Source: SLQH01 sp964612995
GTDB taxonomy: Bacteria; Planctomycetota; UBA11346
DNA length: 13,586 nt
Reading direction: 5' to 3'
Assembly (NCBI GenBank): GCA_964612995.1
Contig: CAZTGE010000114.1
Location: 1-13,586 of the forward strand
In this document: piece by piece, positions 6,950 through 13,586 of the stretch
Position numbering within the stretch: position 1 is the stretch's first letter
Layout of the letters: the number at the start of each line of letters is the position of its first letter
The notes under the pieces: model-generated
What the model was told of the DNA's origin: nothing
The model's database searches: none
Seen by the model: the letters and a program-made list of their open reading frames with translations, nothing else
Made by a program: the position numbers and the translations under genes

Positions 6950-8365
6950 ATGGTTGGCATGACAGGTGTGGATGGATTGGCTACGGGCTTGCCGACAGCC
7001 GAGATCATCGATTCGATGATCCAGGCCGAGCGCCAGTCGGTGGTCGGCGTCGAGCAGCGTAAGGAGCTGGCAGAACTACGGTTGGAATCGGTGCGAACGC
7101 TCAACCTGCGCATGCTCGATGCCGATACCGATCTGTTCTATCTCCGGCGCGCCTCCACCTTCAACGCCAAGAGCGTCACCAGCAGCGATACCGCGGCCCT
7201 GGGCGCCTCGGCCACCTCGGTGGCGGCCGCGGGATCCTATTCGGTCTCGGTCGAACAGCTGGCCCAGGCTCATCAGGTGGCGACTGCCGGGCAGGCCTCC
7301 AAGACCGACGCGGTGTTCACGGGCACGGTCTCCATCACCGTCGGCAGCGGCGAGGCATGGAGCATCAGCTTCGACGAAGCGACCAGCCTCGAGGATGTGG
7401 CCACGGCGATCAATCGTGACGCGGACTCCGGTGTCCTGGCCCAGGTGGTGTCCGACACCACCACCGATCCGGCCAACCCCTACCGTCTGGTGCTCACCGG
7501 TCGCGAGACCGGCGCAGCCAACACCATCGGCGTCACCTCGACCATGACCGGGGGATCGCCGGACGACGATCCCTTCGCCACCCTGAGCGAGAACCAGGCG
7601 GCGCAGGATGCCGTGGTGTCGATGCAGGTGGGCAGCGGCGCCGGCGCCTTCACCGCCACGGCGACCAGCGCCGACAACACCATCGACGATCTGATCGACG
7701 GAGTGACCTTCGAAGCCAATGCGGTGGCCACCGATGTCACAGTCGACATCAGCTTCGACAGCAGCCAGGCCACCGAGCGGGTGAGCGATTTCGTCGAGAG
7801 CCTCAATGGCGCACTGAGCTACTTCCGCGACAACGCGGACTACAACCAGGACACCGGCGAAGCGGGGGTGCTGTTCAACGAAGGCGACATCCGCCGCTCA
7901 CTCGCCAGTGTGGTGCGCACGGCCGTGAGCGGTGCCCCGGATCGGGATGCCGTCGGCGATGTCGCCGGGCTGGCCGACATCGGTATCAGCTACGACGAGG
8001 ATTCGGGCCTGTTCGAGCTCGACGAGAGCGAGCTCGCGAGCGTGATGGCGTCGGACCCGGAGGGCGTGCGCGACCTGTTCGTTGCCGGCGGCCTGGGCGA
8101 TGCGATCAACGAACGGGTCAAGGCGTTGACGCAGAGCGTCGACGGCGTGCTGGCGAACAAGCAGGATTTCCTCACCGGGCAGATCTCACACATGGACGAG
8201 CGGATCACCCGGATGGACGAGTTGTTGGCGCAACGTCGGGAGCGCTATGAGGCGGAGTTCCTCCAGCTCGAGAAGCTCACTGCATACTACCAGAATCAAC
8301 AGCAGTTTCTCACCAGCCAGATCCGGTCGTTCCAGAACATGGCATCCGACGGCAAAGATTCCTGA
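6950..8365 (+). CDS. fliD: Flagellar filament cap protein FliD (hook-associated protein 2)
   Basis: The 471-aa product fits FliD in length and organisation. The N-terminal FliD_N domain (about residues 5-105) starts with GVDGLATGLPTAEIIDSMI and includes the SYSVSVEQLAQAHQV segment. The central region is Thr/Ser/Asp-rich. The C-terminal FliD_C domain ends in a predicted coiled coil (about 400-465) with MDERITRMDELLAQRRERYE. FliD forms the distal cap under which exported flagellin folds into the filament. ATG 6950 is preferred because AGGAGGT lies five nt upstream. The ATG at 6959 is a less well-spaced alternative, and the longer frame back to 6830 would overlap the promoter. It is divergent from flagellin and followed by fliS after 62 nt. 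Confidence 0.93.
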   Translation: MVGMTGVDGLATGLPTAEIIDSMIQAERQSVVGVEQRKELAELRLESVRTLNLRMLDADTDLFYLRRASTFNAKSVTSSDTAALGASATSVAAAGSYSVSVEQLAQAHQVATAGQASKTDAVFTGTVSITVGSGEAWSISFDEATSLEDVATAINRDADSGVLAQVVSDTTTDPANPYRLVLTGRETGAANTIGVTSTMTGGSPDDDPFATLSENQAAQDAVVSMQVGSGAGAFTATATSADNTIDDLIDGVTFEANAVATDVTVDISFDSSQATERVSDFVESLNGALSYFRDNADYNQDTGEAGVLFNEGDIRRSLASVVRTAVSGAPDRDAVGDVAGLADIGISYDEDSGLFELDESELASVMASDPEGVRDLFVAGGLGDAINERVKALTQSVDGVLANKQDFLTGQISHMDERITRMDELLAQRRERYEAEFLQLEKLTAYYQNQQQFLTSQIRSFQNMASDGKDS

Positions 8366-8376
8366 GATATCGCGGC

Positions 8377-8403
8377 TCAAGCGGTGGGGTGGAATGACGA
8401 TAT
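8377..8403 (+). promoter_or_regulatory. Sigma-28 (FliA)-like promoter for fliS
   Basis: TCAAGCGG (8377-8384), an 11-nt spacer and GACGATAT (8396-8403) lie in the fliD-fliS gap. The -10 element matches six of eight FliA consensus positions. The predicted start near 8410 leaves a leader of about 18 nt containing the AAGGGGAG ribosome-binding site. fliS could therefore be made both by readthrough from fliD and from its own promoter. Confidence 0.5.
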
Positions 8404-8427
8404 TGGAGACGGGAAGGGGAGCACGCC

Positions 8428-8865
8428 ATGAATCCACCTGGGCAGCGGGCCTTCGCGGCGTATCGGCAGACAGAAGCCAATACGCTCAGCCAACGGGATC
8501 TGATCGTGAAGCTCTACCAGGGGGCCGAGCGCTTTCTGCTGCAGGGCAAGCTGGGCATGCAGAACGCGAACCCCGAATTGGCCTGCGTCGGTTGCCAGAA
8601 GGCGCGCAAGATCTTCATCGAGCTCGCCTCGACCCTGAACTTCGAACAGGGCGGTGAGATCGCGGAGCGCTTGCGCGATCTCTACCTGTTCCTGATCGGC
8701 GAGATCACCAAGGCCAGCCTGGATCGCGATCCCGCCCGGTTGGAGGCGATCATGCCGGTCATCGCCACCTTGCGCGAAGGCTGGGAGCAGATCCCGGACG
8801 AACACGCCAACCTGACCTCTCTGCCGGGAGGTCACGACGGCTGCGGATTCCAGATCACCACCTGA
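8428..8865 (+). CDS. fliS: Flagellin export chaperone FliS
   Basis: The 145-aa protein matches the all-helical FliS family: AYRQTEANTLSQRDLIVKLY near residues 11-30, KARKIFIELASTLNF (about 59-73), and RLRDLYLFLIGEITKAS (about 82-98). FliS binds the flagellin C-terminus in the cytoplasm, prevents premature polymerisation and delivers it to the export gate. A C-terminal tail of about 25 residues after the last conserved helix is slightly longer than in enteric FliS. ATG 8428 has AAGGGGAG six nt upstream. It follows fliD, the usual order. Its stop lies 10 nt from the stop of the convergent response regulator gene, with no clear terminator between them. Confidence 0.9.
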   Translation: MNPPGQRAFAAYRQTEANTLSQRDLIVKLYQGAERFLLQGKLGMQNANPELACVGCQKARKIFIELASTLNFEQGGEIAERLRDLYLFLIGEITKASLDRDPARLEAIMPVIATLREGWEQIPDEHANLTSLPGGHDGCGFQITT

Positions 8866-8875
8866 CCCGCACGGC

Positions 8876-9265
8876 TCAGCCGAGCAGGCGGTCCATTTCC
8901 TGCTGTAGCTGTTCGAAGCGGATCGGCTTGGCGAGCACGGCGTCGGCCTTGACCCAGGAGCGCTCTTCGGGCGTGGTGGCGTCGAACTCGATGCCGGTCT
9001 CGGCGGTGACGCCGGTGATCATGATCACCGGCAGGTCGGGGTGGGCCTGCTTGTACTTGTGGCAGAGGGTGAAACCGGTGTCGGGCTGTTCCATCATCAG
9101 GTCCTGGATCACCAACGCGGGATTGTCCGCTTCGATACTGGCGAGAGCATCGTCCTTCGACTCGGCCTCGATCACCGCGTAGCCGGCCGCCTCGAGCTGG
9201 ATCCTGTACTGGAGGCGGAAGTCCGGGTCATCGTCGACGATGAGGATGGTCTGCTGGTCAGCCAT
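8876..9265 (-). CDS. Stand-alone receiver-domain response regulator
   Basis: This 129-aa protein is a single CheY-like receiver without an output domain. Acidic D11-D12-D13 (ILIVDDDPDF), phospho-acceptor D55 (VIQDLMME), T84 (VIMITG) and K113 (VLAKP) are all present, so phosphorylation should be possible. The T84-K113 distance is 29 residues against 22 in CheY, giving an enlarged segment ahead of beta-5. ATG 9265 lies inside the end of the kinase gene with an 8-nt overlap (kinase stop at 9258), implying translational coupling and making the hydrogenase-like kinase its likely partner. An upstream extension of the frame to 9400 only runs antisense-like inside kinase coding sequence and is rejected. 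Its output partner is not visible; it may act by protein contact or as part of a phosphorelay. Confidence 0.88.
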   Translation of the reverse strand: MADQQTILIVDDDPDFRLQYRIQLEAAGYAVIEAESKDDALASIEADNPALVIQDLMMEQPDTGFTLCHKYKQAHPDLPVIMITGVTAETGIEFDATTPEERSWVKADAVLAKPIRFEQLQQEMDRLLG

Positions 9266-11306
9266 TGGTCTGGGTGTCCTTGCGAGGCAGGGTAATGGTG
9301 AAGGTGGTGCCGGTGGGGCCCGCGCCGGCGTCGGTGTTGGATTTGACCGCGATGTCGCCGCGGTGCATCTTGACGATGCCGTAGACGATGGCGAGACCAA
9401 GGCCGGTGCCGATGCCGATCTGCTTGGTGGTGAAGAAAGGGTCGAAGATCCGGCCGAGGATATCGGGAGGGATGCCGGTGCCGGTGTCGGCGATGGTCAG
9501 GCTGACGGTGTCGGGATGGTCGCTGGCAACAACGCTGAGGGTACCGCCCGATTCCATCGCGGAATAGGCATTGGCGATCAGGTTGGTCAGCGCCTGGATC
9601 AGCTGGTCGGCGTCGATCTCGGCCACCGGGTCGTCTACCGCGATGCTGCGCTCGAGCGCCACCGCCGGCGGGCGGGGCACGTTCTTGATCGCGGTCTCGA
9701 GGGTGTCGATGATGTTGGCCGGCTGGCGCAGGACCTTGTTCTGGCGGGCGAAATCGAGCAGGCCGGCGACGATCTTCTTGCAGCGGTCGGCCTGGCTCGC
9801 GATCATCCGCAGGTCGTCGTGGATCGCCTTGGCCTCGTCGCCGCTGTCGTCGAGCAGCAGGTGGGCGTACATCAGCACCACCCCGAGCGGGTTGTTGACC
9901 TCGTGCGCGATGCCGGCGGCCAGCTGGCCCATGCTGGCGAGTTTCTCGCTCTGCATCAGCTGTTCCTGGGTGGTGGCGAGCTCCGCATGGGACTGTTCGA
10001 GCTCCTGCACGGTCTCGGACAGTCGGGTGACCATGTAGGGCAGGCACATCTCGCTCTCGGCCAGGCCCTTGTAGATCGCCATGGCGTGTTCGCGGCAGGT
10101 CTCGTAGCCACAAGCACCGCAGTTGAGCTCCTCTTCGCGCGAGACCTTGCCCATCCGGCCGAGGATCGCCTCGATCTGTTCGCCCTGTGGGGCCGGCAGG
10201 CGCTGATCGTCTGCGAGGAAGGCACGCGCGAGGTCGAGGTTGGCGAAGCGGTCCATCTGTTCGCGCCAGGAGACGGGATCGTGCCGACGCATGCGCTCGC
10301 GGACGTAGCTGCTGACCTGTGATCGGCGGCTGAACAGGGGGGCATCGGTGGTCATGCCCGCGCCCATGATGCAGCCCTCGCAGCAGAGGACCTCGAGCAG
10401 GCGGGCGTCGAGATTGCCCTCGGCGAACTCCTTGATCGCCTCGACGGTATTGCGCCGGCCCTCGGTGGCCACGATCTGGCCCTCGATCAGGTCCTCGCGG
10501 ATGCCCGCGGCCTGGAGCATGCCGCGGCTGACCGGGAACAGGGCGCCGGCGGCCGGATGGGGGGGATCGAAGTCGGCCGAGGGGGCGGTATCCGGTTCGA
10601 TCCCGCGGCGCAGGAGCAGCTCGCGCAGCTCGCCGAAGGTGATGGTGGCATCGATCGCCGCCTCCGTGACGCCGGCGCCGCAGTCGGCCCGCGGGGAGTC
10701 GGCCTCGGCCTTCTTGGCGATGCAGGGGCCTATGAACACCACCCGCAGAGCGGGGCCGTGGAGCTGCTTGAGCGCCCGACCCATGGCGATCATCGGTGAG
10801 ACGATCGGGGTCAGGCAATCGGTCAGATCGGGATGGTGGCGTTCGATGAAGGTGATCACCGCCGGGCAGGTGGTGGCGATGTGGCGTTTGACGGTGCCGG
10901 CGCGCGATTCGTCGTCGAGCAACTGGCGATACCGCTCGGCGACCAGATCCGCGCCGAAAGCCACTTCGCAGACCTGGTCGAAACCGAGCGCCCGGACCAT
11001 GCCCGCGACCGCTTCTGGCGCGCAGTCGGGCCACTCGGCGGGGAAAGAGGGCGCGAGCACGGCGGCAGTGGGGCGACCCTCATCGAGCATCGCCGTCACC
11101 CTCGCCGTGGAATCACGCGCCTGCTTGGCCCCGACGCTGCACACCTTGATGCAGTTGCCGCAGGTGATGCAGCGTTCGGGAACCACGTCGGCCTGACCGT
11201 CGACGATACGGATCGCCTTGGCGGGGCACTCGCGCACGCAGGTATAGCAGATGCGGCAGCGTTCGCCCTCCGTGGTGATGTAGGCCTGGTGGTTGGCCGG
11301 GACCAT
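9258..11306 (-). CDS. Histidine kinase fused to a sensory-type [FeFe]-hydrogenase domain
   Basis: The 682-aa protein has, in order: a 2[4Fe-4S] ferredoxin (C17/20/23/27 and C46/49/52/56); an [FeFe]-hydrogenase large-subunit domain (about 75-320); a further Fe-S domain with NCGACGYETC (C396, C399, C404, C421); a coiled coil (about 427-455); HisKA with AAGIAHEVNNPL (phospho-His H468); and a HATPase domain with N575/N579, DTGTGIP (607-613) and GTGLGL (633-638). H-cluster motifs are altered: L1 is TTCPA (Thr in place of the proton-relay Cys, ligand C147 kept), L2 is GPCIAKKAE (C195), and L3 is LCCEGC, one residue shorter than usual. This resembles the sensory group C-type hydrogenases linked to kinases, so H2 or redox sensing rather than turnover is inferred. 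No membrane segment is seen. It starts 8 nt after hndD and overlaps the receiver gene. Confidence 0.9.
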   Translation of the reverse strand: MVPANHQAYITTEGERCRICYTCVRECPAKAIRIVDGQADVVPERCITCGNCIKVCSVGAKQARDSTARVTAMLDEGRPTAAVLAPSFPAEWPDCAPEAVAGMVRALGFDQVCEVAFGADLVAERYRQLLDDESRAGTVKRHIATTCPAVITFIERHHPDLTDCLTPIVSPMIAMGRALKQLHGPALRVVFIGPCIAKKAEADSPRADCGAGVTEAAIDATITFGELRELLLRRGIEPDTAPSADFDPPHPAAGALFPVSRGMLQAAGIREDLIEGQIVATEGRRNTVEAIKEFAEGNLDARLLEVLCCEGCIMGAGMTTDAPLFSRRSQVSSYVRERMRRHDPVSWREQMDRFANLDLARAFLADDQRLPAPQGEQIEAILGRMGKVSREEELNCGACGYETCREHAMAIYKGLAESEMCLPYMVTRLSETVQELEQSHAELATTQEQLMQSEKLASMGQLAAGIAHEVNNPLGVVLMYAHLLLDDSGDEAKAIHDDLRMIASQADRCKKIVAGLLDFARQNKVLRQPANIIDTLETAIKNVPRPPAVALERSIAVDDPVAEIDADQLIQALTNLIANAYSAMESGGTLSVVASDHPDTVSLTIADTGTGIPPDILGRIFDPFFTTKQIGIGTGLGLAIVYGIVKMHRGDIAVKSNTDAGAGPTGTTFTITLPRKDTQTNG

Positions 11307-11314
11307 GGGACCCG

Positions 11315-13027
11315 TCAGCTCCGTTCCTGATAGTGGGTGTGGAGCAGCTCGTGGCTCTTGTGGCCGTTGGGCTCACCGAGGAATTCGGCGTAGATCCGTT
11401 TGATCGAGGGGTTGTCGTGCGAGGTGCGCAGGGTGGCATCGCGATCGATGGTGTAGAGCGAGCGCATGCGGCTGCGGGCCGCCTCGGGGTCGGTCTTGTA
11501 GGGCTGGCCACCGCCGCAGATGCAGCCGCCGGGGCAGGTCATCACCTCGATGAAGTGGATGTCGTCGCGGCCGTTGCGGATCTGATCGAGCAGGATCTGG
11601 GCGTTGCCCAGGCCGTTGACCACCGCCACGCCGACCTTGAGGTCGCCGATGGCGACCGTGGCCTCCTTGATCGCATCGTTGCCGCGTACCGCCTGGACCT
11701 TGAGTTCCTCCATCTCCTTGCCGGTGATCATGTGGTGGGCGGTGCGGATCGCCGCCTCCATCACGCCGCCGGAAGCGCCGAAGAGCTTGCCGGCCGAGCT
11801 GCGCTCGCCGAAGGGGGTATCGGCGCCCTCGGGTTCGAGCGCGTCGAGGTCGAGGCCGCGGGCGCGGATCAGGCGGGCCAGCTCGCGGGTGCTGAGCACC
11901 GCGTCGACATCCGGTTGGCCATCCGCACCCATCTCCGGGCGCCCGGCCTCGAACTTCTTCGCGGTGCAGGGCATGACCGAGACCGAGTAGACCTTGGCCG
12001 GGTCGATGTCCGCCTGCCTGGCGAAGTAGTGCTTGATCAGGGCGCCGAGCATCTGCTGCGGGCTCTTGCAGGTCGAGACGTTGGGCAGGAACTCGGGGTA
12101 GAAGTGCTCGAGGTACTTGACCCAGCCAGGCGAGCAGCTGGTGAACATCGGCAGCGGCTTGCCGTTGGTGATGCGATCGACCAGTTCCGAGGCCTCCTCC
12201 ATGATCGTCAGGTCGGCCGAGAAGGAGGTCTCGAACACGTAGTCGAAGCCCAGACGACGCAGCGCGGCGTGCATGGTGCCGACGGTATCGGTGCCGGGCT
12301 TGAGTCCGAACTCTTCGCCCAGGGTCACGGAGACCGCGGGGGCGTGTTGGACCACGACCACGGTATCGGGGTCGTCGAGCGCGGCCGCGACCTCCTTGGC
12401 GTAGCTCTGTTCGCGCAGCGCGCCGGTGGGGCAGGCGAGAATGCACTGGCCGCAATTGACGCAGGTCGAGGTGTTCAGGCCACCATCGAAGGCGGTGCCG
12501 ACGGTGGCCTGACTGCCGCGGCCGACGAAGTCGATCGCCGCGACGCCCTGGACCTCTTCGCAGACGCGGACGCATTTGCCGCAGAGAATGCACTTGGCCG
12601 GATCGCGGACGATCGAGGGGCTGGAGGTGTCGACCTTGTAGCTCGACTTGGCGCCCTCGAAACGGCGCTGGCGCACTCCGTGCTCGGCCGCGAGTTCCTG
12701 CAGCTGGCAGTTGCTGTTGCGCACACAGTAGAGGCAGTCGTCGGGGTGGTCGGCGAGCAGCAGCTCGACCACGGTCTTGCGCGCACGTACCGCACGCGGG
12801 CTGTGGGTCTGGACCTTCATGCCCGGATTGACGGGAAAGGCGCAGCTGGGCACCAGGTTGCGCGCGCCCTCGACCTCGACCACGCACATGCGGCAAGCGC
12901 CGGAGGGGAAGGTGTCCTTCATGTGGCACAGGGTCGGGACGCGGATGCCGGCGCGTTCGAGCGCGGAGAGCAGCATCTCGCCCTCTTTCGCCTCGATGGT
13001 GCGGTTGTTGACTTCGATCTCGATCAT
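11315..13027 (-). CDS. hndD: Catalytic subunit of a multimeric [FeFe] hydrogenase (HndD/HydA type)
   Basis: At 570 aa this fits the HndD family. It has an N-terminal [2Fe-2S] domain (C34, C45, C48, C62), a His-ligated [4Fe-4S] site (H94, C98, C101, C107), a 2[4Fe-4S] ferredoxin (C146/149/152/156 and C189/192/195/199), the H-cluster domain (about 222-510) and the small-subunit-like C-terminus. H-cluster motifs are L1 TSCSPGW (296-302), L2 MPCTAKKFE (352-360) and L3 EVMTCPGGCICGGGQP (494-509). The Ser before the L1 proline is noted separately. The enzyme interconverts H2 with protons and electrons; with HndC-type partners it would couple to NAD(P)H and possibly ferredoxin. ATG 13027 has AAGGA eight nt upstream and gives the expected IEIEVNNRTIEAKEG beginning; the longer frame from 13222 runs over the hndC end. 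No maturation genes hydE, hydF or hydG are in the window. Confidence 0.93.
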   Translation of the reverse strand: MIEIEVNNRTIEAKEGEMLLSALERAGIRVPTLCHMKDTFPSGACRMCVVEVEGARNLVPSCAFPVNPGMKVQTHSPRAVRARKTVVELLLADHPDDCLYCVRNSNCQLQELAAEHGVRQRRFEGAKSSYKVDTSSPSIVRDPAKCILCGKCVRVCEEVQGVAAIDFVGRGSQATVGTAFDGGLNTSTCVNCGQCILACPTGALREQSYAKEVAAALDDPDTVVVVQHAPAVSVTLGEEFGLKPGTDTVGTMHAALRRLGFDYVFETSFSADLTIMEEASELVDRITNGKPLPMFTSCSPGWVKYLEHFYPEFLPNVSTCKSPQQMLGALIKHYFARQADIDPAKVYSVSVMPCTAKKFEAGRPEMGADGQPDVDAVLSTRELARLIRARGLDLDALEPEGADTPFGERSSAGKLFGASGGVMEAAIRTAHHMITGKEMEELKVQAVRGNDAIKEATVAIGDLKVGVAVVNGLGNAQILLDQIRNGRDDIHFIEVMTCPGGCICGGGQPYKTDPEAARSRMRSLYTIDRDATLRTSHDNPSIKRIYAEFLGEPNGHKSHELLHTHYQERS

Positions 13028-13071
13028 TGGGTCGGTCCTTGGCGAAGACGGGAGGGATGGCCGGTCCGGGT

Positions 13072-13586
13072 TTACTGCCGCACCACGGCGTCGAACTTGC
13101 AGGTTTCGAGGCAGGCGCCGCAGGCGATGCACTTCTCTTCGATGATGTAGTGCGGCGCCTTGCGCGCGCCCTTGATCGCCCCGGTGGGGCACTTGCGGGC
13201 ACAGGCGGTGCAGCCGATGCACTTGTCTTCGAGGATGCTGTAGGTCATCAGTTCGGTGCAGACGCCCGCCGGGCAGGTGCGATCGTAGATGTGGGCTTCG
13301 TACTCGTCGCGGAAGAAGCGCAGGGTCGAGAGCACCGGATTGGGCGCGGTCTGGCCGAGCCCGCAGAGGCTGGTGTCGCAGATGGTCTCGGCCAGCCGTT
13401 GCAGGTACATCACGCTGCGGAAGCGGGCGAGGCTGTCGGCGCCGGTCTCGGTGCCGCGACCGCTGGTGATCCGCTGCAGCGTCTCGAGCATCCGGCGGGT
13501 GCCTTCACGGCAGGGGATGCACTTGCCGCAACTCTCGCGCTGGATGAAGTCCATGAAGAACTTGGCCACGTCGACCATGCAGGTGT
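13072..13586 (-). CDS. hndC: NADH-binding hydrogenase subunit (HndC/NuoF type), 3' part only
   Basis: The gene runs off the right edge; only the last 171 codons are seen, and the frame stays open to the end of the window (the codons for Thr-Cys precede the first internal ATG at 13578). It shows the NuoF-type [4Fe-4S] site ESCGKCIPCREGTRRM with the fourth Cys in SLCGLGQ, then a C-terminal 2[4Fe-4S] ferredoxin (CIGCTACARKC and CIACGACLETC). Such an added ferredoxin domain is typical of HndC/HydB-like subunits rather than respiratory NuoF. The FMN and NADH sites would lie in the missing part. In the complex it passes electrons between NAD(P)H and HndD. It is 44 nt upstream of hndD on the same strand. 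hndA and hndB homologues are expected further upstream, outside this window. Confidence 0.92.
   Translation of the reverse strand, partial: TCMVDVAKFFMDFIQRESCGKCIPCREGTRRMLETLQRITSGRGTETGADSLARFRSVMYLQRLAETICDTSLCGLGQTAPNPVLSTLRFFRDEYEAHIYDRTCPAGVCTELMTYSILEDKCIGCTACARKCPTGAIKGARKAPHYIIEEKCIACGACLETCKFDAVVRQ

Noticed and set aside
8866..8884. Bidirectional terminator between fliS and the receiver gene
   Set aside because: Only a CGGCT/AGCCG pairing with a one-base gap is present and no T-run follows on either side; too weak to call.
9172..11034. Minus-strand frame of 620 codons overlapping the kinase in another frame
   Set aside because: The translation is Arg/Pro/His-rich shadow sequence; the kinase frame carries all the motifs.
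11333..13150. Long plus-strand open frame (605 codons) opposite hndD
   Set aside because: It is antisense to a gene with complete hydrogenase motifs and has no recognisable domain.
13028..13222. N-terminal extension of hndD to 13222
   Set aside because: The added residues are Arg/His-rich and run out of frame over the end of hndC; the start at 13027 matches the family and has a ribosome-binding site.

Overview
The window is GC-rich bacterial chromosome with two functional blocks. A flagellar filament and flagellin-modification region lies roughly between 340 and 8865. A hydrogenase operon with its own sensor runs from 8876 to the right edge. Gene content (flagellin, FliD, FliS, a Maf-type flagellin glycosyltransferase, an HndC/HndD-type [FeFe] hydrogenase) and sigma-28-like promoters point to a motile, anaerobic or facultatively anaerobic Gram-negative proteobacterium. 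I lean to a gammaproteobacterium, perhaps a purple or colourless sulfur bacterium, but the taxonomic guess is weak. No tRNA, rRNA, insertion sequence or CRISPR array is visible.

Left part (1-5093): 1-339 holds no convincing gene. Three minus-strand genes follow in the order transcribed: a 915-aa Maf/DUF115 flagellin glycosyltransferase (2185-4932), a methylase of the pseudaminic-acid-associated type (1498-2142), and an FkbM-type methyltransferase (340-1422). The FkbM gene is interrupted by a single in-frame TAA with both halves otherwise intact. Together they look like a flagellin sugar-modification cluster.

Centre (5031-8865): flagellin (5094-6707, minus) ends in a clear intrinsic terminator. 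It is divergent from fliD (6950-8365, plus), which is followed by fliS (8428-8865, plus). Each of the three has its own sigma-28 (FliA)-like promoter with the same TCAAG-type -35 element and an exact 11-nt spacer. The flagellin leader contains a stem-loop displaying an AUGGA loop, as well as a very strong ribosome-binding site.

Right part (8876-13586, all minus): the 3' end of an hndC/nuoF-like NADH-binding subunit gene, hndD (catalytic [FeFe] hydrogenase subunit), a fused protein made of ferredoxin, degenerate [FeFe]-hydrogenase domain, Fe-S domain and histidine kinase, and a stand-alone receiver. The genes are packed tightly (44 nt, 8 nt, and an 8-nt overlap). The likely reading is a multisubunit, possibly electron-bifurcating, hydrogenase co-transcribed with a two-component system in which a catalytically altered hydrogenase module senses H2 or redox state. 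The receiver has no output domain, so its target is unknown. The operon meets the flagellar genes tail to tail 10 nt from fliS, and a link between hydrogen sensing and motility is a testable idea only.
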